Positions 1 to 6,903 of a stretch of 10,617 nucleotides of DNA are shown piece by piece. Source of the stretch: Planctomycetota bacterium (GTDB taxonomy: Bacteria > Planctomycetota > Phycisphaerae > WQYP01); assembly GCA_021785155.1 (NCBI GenBank), contig JAJYGE010000298.1, positions 1-10,617 of the forward strand, given 5' to 3'. Within the stretch, counting starts at the first letter, position 1. Each line of letters starts with the position of its first letter. The position numbers and the translations under genes are program-made. The notes below the pieces were generated by a model. The model had not been told where the DNA came from. It was given only the letters and a program-made list of their open reading frames with translations, and did no database searches.

Positions 1-56
1 TCCGATCTACGTTTCTTGAGTCGGCGGCTTTTGTGTATATGCGGCGCGAGGGAATT

Positions 57-224
57 ATGGAAAATCGCTGGTGGCTGCTGCTGGGGAATATTTTTCTGCT
101 GGTAGCGGTAGCCTTTTTAAGTCAGGTTTTGCCCGGTGAGCCGACCAACCGGCGCGTAGCCGTGCCTAACAGCCGGTACAATCCGGCGAAAATACCGGCA
201 GCTGAAATCACACTCGAATCATAA
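57..224 (+). CDS. small single-pass membrane protein of unknown function (possibly the 3' end of a longer gene)
   Basis: I do not recognise this protein. From the ATG at 57 it is 55 residues: a short polar start (MENRWW), one hydrophobic segment at about residues 7-23 (LLLGNIFLLVAVAF), then a polar tail rich in Pro, Arg and Asn. That is the layout of a one-helix membrane protein. GAGGGA ends 3 bases before this ATG, which is a closer than usual but usable ribosome-binding site. The same frame is open leftwards to the window edge, with another ATG at 33, so this could instead be the C-terminal end of a longer protein with a terminal membrane helix. It ends 119 bases before glyS on the same strand and might be co-transcribed with it. 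Coding status is moderately supported; no function is proposed. Confidence 0.45.
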   Translation: MENRWWLLLGNIFLLVAVAFLSQVLPGEPTNRRVAVPNSRYNPAKIPAAEITLES

Positions 225-343
225 ACATGATCGGCGGGTGATGCGCCGAAAAAGGAAGCCCCCCCACCGGAAGTTTGTTCTCGACCAGCTCGTCGGCGGA
301 AAATCATAGCGCGGCATTTACGCGGAAGATTTAAGGAATCACA

Positions 344-1990
344 ATGGCTGAAACATCCAACAGTAAAATGGAAAAAATTGTCGCTCTGTGCCGCCGGCGC
401 GGATTTGTTTTTCAATCCTCGGAAATTTACGGCGGCATCAATGGCTTCTGGGATTACGGTCCGCTGGGGGTGGAGCTCAAACGGAATTTAAAAAATGCGT
501 GGTGGCGTGATGTGGTGCGTTGCGCGCCCCAAGGCCCCGATGGGCATATTATTGACATGGTCGGCCTGGATTGCTCTATTATTATGAACCGGCGTGTGTG
601 GGAGGCTTCCGGCCATGCCACCGGGTTCAATGATCCCATGGTGGATGATAAAGAAACCAAGCAGCGGTTCCGGGCGGATCACCTGTGTGGTTTGTTTGTC
701 GGCGCGACCGCGGAAAGTCCGGATGCTTCCAGTCGGCAGTTAACGACGGCCATTGCGGCGGGCCAAATACCCATACTTACAATGATCGCGGCAAGCACGG
801 GTGAAGCGGCGGAAATATTCGATAAACAGGGCAAGAAAATGCTCAAAGACGCCGGAACCGGTTTGCGTATCCGTGAGAGCGGATCCGATCGGGTGATTTT
901 AGAGCAGCGGGGTGAAGCTGTTGTGGGCATCATAGCCCCGCTAAACCCCGCCTTACTGCGCGGTTCGCCGGCGACGATTCCATCGCCGTTTTCACAAAAA
1001 GCCGGTTCACTTACTGAACCGCGGCAATTTAACCTGATGCTTCAGACCCATACCGGCGCGGTACAGGATGACGCCTCCATGACCTATCTGCGGCCAGAGA
1101 CGGCCCAGGGCATATTCGCCAATTTTCGAAACGTAACCGATACGTCACGCGTAAAGATTCCGTTCGGCATCGCCCAGATCGGCAAAGCCTTCCGCAATGA
1201 AGTTACGCCGCGGAATTTCACCTTCCGCTCACGCGAGTTTGAGCAGATGGAAATTGAATTTTTCGTTCATCCCTCCACCGCCGGGGAATGGTACAGATGG
1301 TGGCGGGATTGGCGATTCCAATGGTGGCAGGGCATCGGCCTGACCAGCACAAATTTACAACTGCGCGAGCATGACCGCGATGAGTTGGCGCATTATGCCA
1401 GGGACGGGGCCGGTACCAGCGATATTGAATATCGCTTTCCATTTACCGATCCCGGCTTTGGCGAACTTGAGGGCGTGGCCCACCGCACTGATTTTGACCT
1501 GCGGCAACACGCGGAATTTTCAGGCTTGGGCGATAAGCTCAAATACTTCGACCAGGAACGCAATGAGCGTTATTTCCCCCATGTTATTGAACCCTCGGCG
1601 GGTGCGGACCGCGGGACATTGGCGCTGCTTTGCGAAGCGTATCATGATGATCCGGGCCGGCCCAGCGGCGTGGTAATGAAATTCCATCCGCGGATGGCAC
1701 CTATTAAAGCCGCGATTTTCCCATTAGTGGATAAAGAGGGTATGCCGGAGATTGCCGAGAAGCTATACATGGACTTGCGACAAACGTGGAATATTCAGTT
1801 TGACGTAAAACAGAACATTGGCAAACGCTACGCGCGGATGGATGAAGCCGGCACGCCATTTTGTTTTACTGTAGACACACAGACACTATCAGACCAGACC
1901 GTGACCGTTCGGTACCGTGATACCCTCCAGCAGGAACGCATTCATTTGGATCAGGTAAGAATGTTCTTATCCGATAAAATAGGTGGATAA
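344..1990 (+). CDS. glyS: glycyl-tRNA synthetase, dimeric (alpha2) class II type
   Basis: Charges tRNA-Gly with glycine using ATP in the cytoplasm. The 548-residue protein shows the hallmarks of the eukaryote/archaeon-like alpha2 enzyme: an N-terminal block at about 10-45 (SSEIYGGINGFWDYGPLGVE), LRPETAQGIFANF at 249-261, class II motif 2 at about 283-303 (FRNEVTPR, then SREFEQME), motif 3 at about 414-429 (VIEPSAGADRGT), and a C-terminal anticodon-binding domain from about 445. The ATG at 344 is preceded by AAGGA with 6 bases of spacing; Met9 is a later, less supported start. It is longer than the roughly 460-510 residues usual in other bacteria because of a segment at about 115-219. The cysteine pairs that bind zinc in many homologues are absent there: the region reads DPMVDDKETK and later KAGSLTEPR. 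My recollection, not verified, is that planctomycete enzymes share this form. Function is close to certain. Confidence 0.97.
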   Translation: MAETSNSKMEKIVALCRRRGFVFQSSEIYGGINGFWDYGPLGVELKRNLKNAWWRDVVRCAPQGPDGHIIDMVGLDCSIIMNRRVWEASGHATGFNDPMVDDKETKQRFRADHLCGLFVGATAESPDASSRQLTTAIAAGQIPILTMIAASTGEAAEIFDKQGKKMLKDAGTGLRIRESGSDRVILEQRGEAVVGIIAPLNPALLRGSPATIPSPFSQKAGSLTEPRQFNLMLQTHTGAVQDDASMTYLRPETAQGIFANFRNVTDTSRVKIPFGIAQIGKAFRNEVTPRNFTFRSREFEQMEIEFFVHPSTAGEWYRWWRDWRFQWWQGIGLTSTNLQLREHDRDELAHYARDGAGTSDIEYRFPFTDPGFGELEGVAHRTDFDLRQHAEFSGLGDKLKYFDQERNERYFPHVIEPSAGADRGTLALLCEAYHDDPGRPSGVVMKFHPRMAPIKAAIFPLVDKEGMPEIAEKLYMDLRQTWNIQFDVKQNIGKRYARMDEAGTPFCFTVDTQTLSDQTVTVRYRDTLQQERIHLDQVRMFLSDKIGG

Positions 1991-2086
1991 TTGGGGAAAA
2001 ATTGTTTTTTTTGATAGGCTGGGATGCTTTATAGGCCTTCGGGGAAAGCCCCGTGGAAAAAAAAATAAAAAAATTTGTAAAAAGAG

Positions 2087-2114
2087 TTGAAGTTTTAGAA
2101 AAGGATGCTACGAT
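2087..2114 (+). promoter_or_regulatory. candidate sigma-70-type promoter with extended -10
   Basis: TTGAAG (2087-2092) resembles a -35 box, and TACGAT (2109-2114) a -10 box, separated by 16 bases. TG at 2106-2107 gives the extended -10 form TGnTACGAT. Just upstream (2057-2082) is a nearly pure A tract that could act as an UP element or simply be intrinsically bent DNA. Expected transcription start is near 2121. Matches are partial (4 of 6 in each hexamer or slightly better), but the combination and the terminator about 100 bases downstream make it more credible than either hexamer alone. Confidence 0.45.
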
Positions 2115-2120
2115 ATATAG

Positions 2121-2226
2121 AGTGTGAAGTGAATATTGATCAGCAGGTAGCTGATTAGATACCGAACTTGCTCTCTCTCTCCCTCCCCAGGCTGGCGTTC
2201 CTTCGGGCCGCCAGCCTGGTTTTTTT
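2121..2226 (+). ncRNA. candidate small RNA of about 105 nt with C/U-rich linker
   Basis: No known RNA family is recognised. Between a promoter-like sequence and a strong terminator lie three elements. A perfect 6-bp hairpin pairs ATCAGC (2139-2144) with GCTGAT (2150-2155) around an AGGTA loop. GGTA in that loop is complementary to TACC at 2160-2163, which would allow a small pseudoknot. A C/U-only stretch (2171-2188: CT repeats, then CCCTCCCC) follows, which in RNA is complementary to GGAGG-type Shine-Dalgarno sequences. No reading frame with a ribosome-binding site is present. No + strand gene follows for more than 600 bases, so a leader or attenuator is less likely than a free-standing RNA. 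A simple extended 3' untranslated region of glyS remains possible. The role in base-pairing to ribosome-binding sites is inference from composition only. Confidence 0.45.
2187..2226 (+). terminator. intrinsic terminator with UUCG tetraloop
   Basis: CCAGGCTGGCG (2187-2197) pairs perfectly with CGCCAGCCTGG (2209-2219). Inside it a second short helix CC/GG closes a TTCG tetraloop (2202-2205). Seven T follow (2220-2226). This is a textbook rho-independent terminator for + strand transcription. It would end the candidate small RNA and any read-through from glyS, and it would limit transcription from entering the convergent fuc operon. Confidence 0.9.
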
Positions 2227-2268
2227 ATTATTGCAGAAATTTTAACCGTTCACGGGGATGCCGATTGG

Positions 2269-2314
2269 CTGGTGCCCTGTTCCGCCCATAATTACGGGTG
2301 GAACAGGGCACCAG
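2269..2314. repeat. 46-bp dispersed palindrome, copy 1
   Basis: Two 23-base arms (2269-2291 and 2292-2314) are complementary except at two positions, centred on TAATTA. The core reads GTGCCCTGTTCC on the left and GGAACAGGGCAC on the right. A near-identical copy lies at 3489-3534. No T tract follows on either strand, so it is not a standard terminator. Relative to copy 2, the third base pair from the outside is G-C here and A-T there, so pairing is kept while the bases change. It looks like a REP- or MITE-like genomic repeat, or a conserved RNA hairpin or protein-binding site. Confidence 0.85.
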
Positions 2315-2376
2315 AGTTGCGGTGGTACCGGCGTGCCGGACCGATAAAAATTTTTGTGCATCGCGCATTTTCCCCA

Positions 2377-2404
2377 GCGCGGCTCCGCCGCAACCAAAAT
2401 GTCA
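2377..2404. repeat. short dispersed repeat, unit A
   Basis: GCGCGG at 2377-2382 is followed by a 5-base-or-so spacer and GCCGCAACCAAAATGTCA (2387-2404). The 18-base part matches 2548-2565 with one difference, and GCGCGG also precedes that copy. The GC-rich part can fold on itself (GCGGC/GCCGC). Likely a noncoding genomic repeat. Confidence 0.6.
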
Positions 2405-2540
2405 CGCGGAGGTGATGCAGCGGGACGACGGCGACCCGACGGAAATTCACAAGGAGGCAGCAGAGGTGCCGGAGGACGGTAGGGTAATTTCAACGGCCAA
2501 CGAACAATGACCGGTACTGACCATACTGATCAAGGCCACG

Positions 2541-2565
2541 GCGCGGAGCCGCAACCAAAACGTCA
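2541..2565. repeat. short dispersed repeat, unit B
   Basis: Second copy of the motif at 2377-2404: GCGCGG (2541-2546), a shorter spacer, then GCCGCAACCAAAACGTCA (2548-2565). It is followed directly by three degenerate 10-base units each containing GATT (2574-2577, 2583-2586, 2593-2596). A further GGATTTTTGG lies near 2638-2647. Confidence 0.6.
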
Positions 2566-2906
2566 TATCCACAGATTCCAAGGATTTTCAAAGATTTTTG
2601 CCGGCTCACCACAGGGAAATGTTTACCACAATAACACGGATTTTTGGAAGACCGTGCCGAAAAAGGTTCCTAGGAAATCTTTGCGCACGACGAAGAAATT
2701 GACGGATTGTGGCACAGGCCGTTGGGATACACAATTTGTTTCGCGATGACGGCGAGGGGCATATCCGCATGGGTTCGCAACCAGCGTACAACACTGCCAG
2801 TGCTCTGTCACGCCTGAATACCAAGCCAAATTGGAAAGGCTATTTCTTGGCGGGCCCTAAAGGCCGCGCCGGGCGGGCGAGATCAAGATTCGGCACCGCC
2901 GACGGA

Positions 2907-3359
2907 TTAACCGCCGGATCGCACGACGCCTATAGTCAAAAGGATATTGGCGTAAATCCGGCTTTCACCGGTGGCAATGGAGAGGCACACATCCGGAGTG
3001 GATGCGGCATCATAAAAGGCAAAGCGTTCAATTTTTTTCAGACTGATTCCCGGGGACCATTTATCCAACAAGGCCGCATATTCCCTGAATATTGGAGGAT
3101 CTTCCTTAAGTTTATAGGGTCCAGTTTTATTGGGAGCCATGACCACGGTTTCTTCCACGGGTATGGCCTGCAGGATGATATTGAGCACATCCGTGGCTTT
3201 AAGCATATCCGGCGCGAGATTCAAATTCACCACTTCCGCGTTAGGGCCACGGCGAGTCCACGAGGGATAATTGCCATCGGCAATAAGCACCTTACTGCTG
3301 TGACCGCCGCGCCCAAGGGCCGCGAGAATCTGCGGATGAATTACGGGTGTTTTCAGCAT
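2907..3359 (-). CDS. fucU: L-fucose mutarotase, RbsD/FucU family
   Basis: Interconverts the alpha and beta anomers of L-fucose in the cytoplasm, supplying the anomer used by fucose isomerase. From the ATG at 3359 the product is 150 residues and begins MLKT, as E. coli FucU does, against about 140 residues in that protein. Family residues are visible: His20 in GRGGH, Asp28 in LIAD, RFAFY at 112-116, TGE at 130-132 and YANILL at 136-141. The start is supported by AAGGA 8 bases upstream. The frame stays open further upstream (a GTG at 3446 and an ATG at 3392 with GGAAG), but that extension has no match to the family as I know it. It is the last gene of the leftward fuc cluster, 171 bases after the fucP stop, with a 46-bp palindrome in between. 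RbsD-like specificity for another pyranose is possible, but the neighbours favour fucose. Confidence 0.9.
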   Translation of the reverse strand: MLKTPVIHPQILAALGRGGHSSKVLIADGNYPSWTRRGPNAEVVNLNLAPDMLKATDVLNIILQAIPVEETVVMAPNKTGPYKLKEDPPIFREYAALLDKWSPGISLKKIERFAFYDAASTPDVCLSIATGESRIYANILLTIGVVRSGG

Positions 3360-3469
3360 AAAAGTGGTCCTTTTAATATCCGTCCCATCCATCAATACTT
3401 CCAATCGCAATACGGTGGACGATTTGTGGGCGGCACTCGTCGGCACATTGTCCGTGACCGAAACTATCG

Positions 3470-3487
3470 CGCGGAATAAATTCCGCG
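3470..3487. repeat. short inverted repeat in the fucP-fucU gap
   Basis: CGCGGAAT and ATTCCGCG are perfect 8-base inverted repeats separated by AA. They sit just beside the 46-bp palindrome in the 171-base gap between fucP and fucU. As RNA this would be a tight hairpin with a loop too small without opening one pair. As DNA it could be an operator-like site. No T tract follows. Confidence 0.5.
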
Positions 3488-3488
3488 G

Positions 3489-3534
3489 CTAGTGCCCTGT
3501 TCCATCCGTAATTACGGGTGGAACAGGGCACTAG
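3489..3534. repeat. 46-bp dispersed palindrome, copy 2
   Basis: Arms 3489-3511 and 3512-3534 pair with a single mismatch, centred on TAATTA. Both ends read CTAG, and the fucP stop codon (TAG on the - strand, 3531-3533) lies inside the right end. The right arm matches copy 1 (2292-2314) except at the outer base that covaries with its partner. In the fuc transcript it would form a long, stable hairpin between fucP and fucU and could protect or stop the RNA there. No T tract follows on the - strand, which argues against classical termination. Confidence 0.88.
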
Positions 3535-4898
3535 CTTGGAGATGCCGTGCTATTTGAGATTTCCTCCGGCTCCATGTCCCAGCGGAAAAACCGCTGCCAG
3601 AAGAATCCGTAAAACATAATAAACACAAAACATCCCAGCGGCATAAGAAATCCAACCCGCATGGAATATTGATCCGCCAGCCAGCCCATGAACAACGGCA
3701 TAATGGCACCTCCGACAATGGACATGACTATCCAGGAGGCGGCAAGTTTCGTTTTTTCACCCAGGCCGCGAATGCCCAAGGCGAAAATTGTCGGGTACAT
3801 AATGGACATGAAAAAATAACTTAGCATTAACGCAATAATGGAGGTCCAGCCCAGATTCAGATATACCAGCAACATCATCACCACATTAACCAATGCATAG
3901 ATACCCAAGGTCGTGTGTGCCTTGGAAAATCGCAGAATCGCACTGCCGGAAATACGCCCCGCCAGAAAGCAGCCAAAGGCCACGGATAACATAATGCCGG
4001 CTCCGTACTCGGTGATATGCCACTGATTGGCATGGGAAAACGTCATCGTAGTCGGCAGTCGCGAAGCCAGCCACAGCGGCAGTGCGGGCGAATATCGGTC
4101 ATCCTTGACATAATTGATGAAGAAACTGAATATCCCGGTTTGCCCGGCCACATAAAAGAATTGCGCTGCCACCGCCAATACAAAATGTTTTTCCTTCATC
4201 AGGGGACGGGTGTGCTGTGTTGTTCGTGTTGGCGCATGTTCTTCCTGTGGTGCGTGAAGATCGGGAACCGGTGTAATAAGAAATGCCACAATTAAGATGG
4301 CCACCAATCCGGCCAGGATCAAATACGGCAGATAGATGGCGCTGTTGCTGGTATCGGCGACCGCAGTTTTGGACATAATAAAGTAACTGATGACGATGGG
4401 GCCAAGCATCCAGCCGATCGCGTTGCAGCTTTGGGCCAGGTTGATCCGGGAAACCGCCGATTCCACCGGCCCTAGAACGGTGGTGTATGGATTAGCCACA
4501 GTTTCCAGAAAAGTCATCCCGGCCCCCACCACAAACAAAGCGCTTAAGAATGCCGCGAACATGATGACTTCCGACGCATGAATCCGCACGGCCGGGATAA
4601 ATAAAAGCGAGCCCACCAGTGCCAGAATCAAGCCGGCGAGAATGCCGCCGCGATATCCGAGTTTTCGTGCCACCCAGCCGCCAGGCAGCGCTAAAAGAAA
4701 ATAGGCCCCATACCACGATCCCTGGACCAGCGCGGATTGCGCTTTGGTCACATGCAGCGAATCCTGAAAGTGCTTGTTGAGCACATCAATCATGCCGCTG
4801 AACAAGCCCCACAGGAGAAAAAGGCTGGTGACCAGCGCAAAAGTAAGCCAGTAGTTAGCCCCATCGGCCGTGCGGAACATGTTCGTTAACTTTTTCAT
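3531..4898 (-). CDS. fucP: L-fucose/proton symporter, major facilitator superfamily
   Basis: Imports L-fucose with protons across the inner membrane. The 455-residue product has about twelve hydrophobic helices, starting at about 17-36, and a polar central loop at about 210-238 between the two six-helix halves. Two acidic residues essential in E. coli FucP (Asp46 and Glu135) correspond here to Asp38 in GMIDVLNKHF and Glu132 in FLETVANPY. The late-helix signature MSIMYPTIFALGIRGLG (364-380), then GGAIMP, is typical of this subfamily. An unusually long non-membrane loop at about 265-297 lies between the seventh and eighth helices. The ATG is 3 bases after the fucI stop, and GGAAGG inside the fucI end serves as its ribosome-binding site, so translation is probably coupled. 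The stop codon is inside a palindromic repeat. A closely related hexose symporter is the main alternative. Confidence 0.92.
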   Translation of the reverse strand: MKKLTNMFRTADGANYWLTFALVTSLFLLWGLFSGMIDVLNKHFQDSLHVTKAQSALVQGSWYGAYFLLALPGGWVARKLGYRGGILAGLILALVGSLLFIPAVRIHASEVIMFAAFLSALFVVGAGMTFLETVANPYTTVLGPVESAVSRINLAQSCNAIGWMLGPIVISYFIMSKTAVADTSNSAIYLPYLILAGLVAILIVAFLITPVPDLHAPQEEHAPTRTTQHTRPLMKEKHFVLAVAAQFFYVAGQTGIFSFFINYVKDDRYSPALPLWLASRLPTTMTFSHANQWHITEYGAGIMLSVAFGCFLAGRISGSAILRFSKAHTTLGIYALVNVVMMLLVYLNLGWTSIIALMLSYFFMSIMYPTIFALGIRGLGEKTKLAASWIVMSIVGGAIMPLFMGWLADQYSMRVGFLMPLGCFVFIMFYGFFWQRFFRWDMEPEEISNSTASPS

Positions 4899-4901
4899 GA
4901 A

Positions 4902-6722
4902 TCAGTACCTTCCATACAATGGACCAAAGTTCCGGCACGCGGCAAAATCTCCGGCTTGCGGTTCATCGGCTCCAAACGCCGTCCAGGTGCCGGGACGGAA
5001 AATCCGTTCCTCCGGCACATTGTGCATATAAACCGGTATTCGCAACATTGCCGCCAACGTAATAACTTCATGACCAATGTGGCCGCAGCTAAAGGCACAG
5101 TGATTGGCCCCCCAATTATTCATCACGCTATACACGTCACGAAACGCACCATGCCCCGTGCAACGCGGCGCAAACCAGGTGGTCGGCCATGTCGGGTTCG
5201 TACGCCGATCCAATGTGTCGTGAACAGCAGGTGGTAAATCGACTGTCATTCCCTCGGCTATTTGCAGGGCAGGCCCCAACCCTTTGATAATATTGAGACG
5301 GGCCGCCGTCACTGGCATGCCTCCACGGGTTCGGAACCGCACGGAAAAGCCGCCCCCGCGGAAATATTCATAAATGGCCGGGCACCATTCGGCCGCGCCC
5401 AGACAAGCCGCCGCTTCCTGCGATTTGATCTGCCACCACGGTTTCATAGCAGCCTGCCCATTGAGCGTCTGGCACCCGGTGCCGTCCAGCGCCGCCGAGC
5501 CGCTGTTAATCAGATGCAGTACGCCACCCTGTGCATCGCCCCGCAGCTCGTGTCCGGTGGCGCGTTGCACCGCTTGCGGACTCCAATAGGTGCGAACATC
5601 GGCAAATATCTGGGCCGCGCCGGTAAGCAAGTGGCCAAAAAGCATGGTCGCACCGTTGAGTGCGTCATTTTCCGTGGCGACGATGAATGGCTGACGGATG
5701 CCACTCCAATCAAATGAGGAATTAAGAATAGTTTCCAGATAATCCCCGTTGGGATAATGGTCGGTCCATTGGCGTTGCCCCTGGAAACCCGCGGCAATGG
5801 CGTTGTGCCCCAGAGCTTCTTCACCATATCCCAGTGCAGCCAGTTGCGGATTACCGATCATCAGATCACGCACAATCATGGCCATCTTCACACATTGCTC
5901 CCACTCTTTATCTTTCAGGGAGCGATTGCGCCGACGTGATGCGGAGTTCGCATCCAGCCCCTCCGGGCAGTTGGCTTTTGTCCATTTTAGGGCTTGTGTG
6001 AATTCTTTGGGATCATAAATTTTTCGCTCAATGCGGCGGGTCAACTCGGTCATATCCACATTCATGACGCGCATACCAAGATACGCTTCAAAAAATGCGG
6101 TATCCACCGCCGATCCGGCAATGCCCATGGACACTCCGCCGATGGAGCAATACGACCGTCCGCGCATCGCCGCCACCGCCAAACCGGCACGGGTGAATTG
6201 CAGCAGTTTCTGCCGCACATCTTCCGGGATGACCGTATCGTCCGCATCCTGTACATCGCGACCATAAATATTAAACGTGGGAAGGCCTTTCTGACTGTGG
6301 GCGGCTCCCACCGCCGCCAGATAAACCGCCCCGGGCCGTTCCGTTCCATTAAACCCCCACACCGCTTTGGGTATCAGTGGGTCCATATCCATGGTTTCCG
6401 ACCCGTAGCACCAGCAGGGGCTGACGGTAATGGACACTCCGACACCTTCCGCCGCGAATTTTTGTGCGCAAAGCGCTGCTTCCGCCAGCCCGCCGATGGT
6501 GCTATCCGCCAGAACGCACTGAACCTTGGTGCCATCGGCGTGGCGCAATTGTGTGGTCAACAACTGCGCCACGCTACGGGCCATGTCCATGGTCTGTTTT
6601 TCCAGCGATTCACGCACCCCATCACGTCGGCCATCAATGGCGGGCCGAATACCAATTTTAGGGTTGGAACCCACAAGTCGATTACGCGGTCGATTCACTG
6701 GGATATTGGTCATATTAGCCAT
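4902..6722 (-). CDS. fucI: L-fucose isomerase
   Basis: Converts L-fucose to L-fuculose in the cytoplasm using a divalent metal, usually manganese; the first intracellular step of fucose use. The 606-residue product compares with 591 in E. coli and is recognisable throughout: [20 protein letters not shown] near the N-terminus, [17 protein letters not shown] at about 311-327, [10 protein letters not shown] at 348-357 and FADVRTYW at 373-380. By spacing, the metal ligands Glu337, Asp361 and His528 of the E. coli enzyme correspond to Glu351, Asp375 and His541. The start is supported by AAGGAT six bases upstream, the same arrangement as the mannosidase gene. It follows the mannosidase gene by 197 bases, a gap that holds a short reading frame and a possible internal promoter. 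fucP follows with a 3-base gap. D-arabinose is a known second substrate of this family. Confidence 0.97.
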   Translation of the reverse strand: MANMTNIPVNRPRNRLVGSNPKIGIRPAIDGRRDGVRESLEKQTMDMARSVAQLLTTQLRHADGTKVQCVLADSTIGGLAEAALCAQKFAAEGVGVSITVSPCWCYGSETMDMDPLIPKAVWGFNGTERPGAVYLAAVGAAHSQKGLPTFNIYGRDVQDADDTVIPEDVRQKLLQFTRAGLAVAAMRGRSYCSIGGVSMGIAGSAVDTAFFEAYLGMRVMNVDMTELTRRIERKIYDPKEFTQALKWTKANCPEGLDANSASRRRNRSLKDKEWEQCVKMAMIVRDLMIGNPQLAALGYGEEALGHNAIAAGFQGQRQWTDHYPNGDYLETILNSSFDWSGIRQPFIVATENDALNGATMLFGHLLTGAAQIFADVRTYWSPQAVQRATGHELRGDAQGGVLHLINSGSAALDGTGCQTLNGQAAMKPWWQIKSQEAAACLGAAEWCPAIYEYFRGGGFSVRFRTRGGMPVTAARLNIIKGLGPALQIAEGMTVDLPPAVHDTLDRRTNPTWPTTWFAPRCTGHGAFRDVYSVMNNWGANHCAFSCGHIGHEVITLAAMLRIPVYMHNVPEERIFRPGTWTAFGADEPQAGDFAACRNFGPLYGRY

Positions 6723-6764
6723 ACGGTTATCCTTCTATATCAGCTCCTGCGGGGAAAAAGGTCC

Positions 6765-6833
6765 TTACCAACGTAAACATAAGCCGGTAATGATCCCCAT
6801 CCGCCGTACGGAACTATTGGTTACTATTTTCAT
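6765..6833 (-). CDS. 22-codon leader-type reading frame upstream of fucI
   Basis: Starts MKIVTNSSVRRMG and ends CLRW before TAA. No similarity is recognised. GGAGAGG (6841-6847 on the + strand as CCTCTCC) lies 7 bases before the ATG, the closest match to a full Shine-Dalgarno sequence seen in this window. It stops 42 bases before the fucI start. It contains four arginine or lysine residues and one tryptophan, but no run of one amino acid typical of attenuation peptides. It could be a small protein, a leader peptide controlling fucI, or a chance frame. Confidence is moderate to low because of its length. Confidence 0.35.
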   Translation of the reverse strand: MKIVTNSSVRRMGIITGLCLRW

Positions 6834-6875
6834 GGTGTCGCCTCTCCATTTATCCAAAACCGCCGTGGGAAAATA

Positions 6876-6903
6876 ATTATTCCCGTCACGTTTGCCACTG
6901 CAA
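6876..6903 (-). promoter_or_regulatory. weak candidate internal promoter upstream of fucI
   Basis: On the - strand TTGCAG (6898-6903) and AATAAT (6876-6881) are spaced by 16 bases. The -10 hexamer matches TATAAT in 5 of 6, the -35 only partly. The A+T-rich centre AATAATTATT is itself palindromic and flanked by GGGAA/TTCCC. It would allow fucI, fucP and fucU to be transcribed apart from the glycosidases. Support is weak. Confidence 0.25.

Larger units (their letters stand above)
2315..2906. other. gene-poor intergenic stretch between convergent units
   Basis: I see no supportable gene here. Open frames on both strands are short, lack ribosome-binding sites and read as low-complexity translations. 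The stretch contains a GC-rich inverted repeat CCGGC-GT-GCCGG (2328-2339), followed shortly by A5T5 (2346-2355), two copies of a GCGCGG/CGCAACCAAAA motif, and degenerate 10-base GATT repeats. No convincing terminator for the leftward fuc operon was found after the fucU stop. The only foldable candidate, around GCGGCC-TTTA-GGGCCCGC (2855-2872), has a bulge and no T tract. Confidence 0.6.

Noticed and set aside
2040..2053. CGGGG-AAAG-CCCCG hairpin after glyS as its terminator.
   Set aside because: It is followed by a long A tract on the + strand, not T, and on the - strand there is no T tract after it. The terminator at 2187-2226 is a far better candidate.
2121..2226. Bacterial SRP RNA, 6S RNA or a known riboswitch for the small RNA candidate.
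   Set aside because: The GGAAGCA-type SRP loop, the long 6S bubble-flanked helix and known riboswitch cores are not seen, and the RNA is too short for 6S.
2672..2810. - strand 46-codon open stretch containing RWLRTHADMPLAVIAKQI, which faintly resembles the start of an AraC-type DNA-binding domain and could be a regulator relic beside the fuc genes.
   Set aside because: It is bounded by stops on both sides, has no start or ribosome-binding site, the resemblance covers only about 10 residues, and no other frame continues the domain. A profile search of all - strand frames would decide it.
2242..2829. Several short open frames (60-85 codons) on both strands between the small RNA candidate and fucU.
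   Set aside because: They overlap palindromes and repeats, lack ribosome-binding sites and give proline/arginine-rich or otherwise implausible translations.
3360..3446. Longer fucU start (GTG at 3446, 179 residues).
   Set aside because: The added 29 residues have no family counterpart, the GTG has no good ribosome-binding site, and the ATG at 3359 gives the same MLKT start as E. coli FucU with AAGGA upstream.
2709..3479. 256-residue + strand open frame across the fucU region.
   Set aside because: It lies antisense to fucU, which has clear family motifs and a good ribosome-binding site; the + strand translation is low in recognisable content.
5262..6776. Long + strand open frames (up to 260 codons) across fucI.
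   Set aside because: They are antisense shadows of fucI, whose family motifs and metal ligands are intact throughout.
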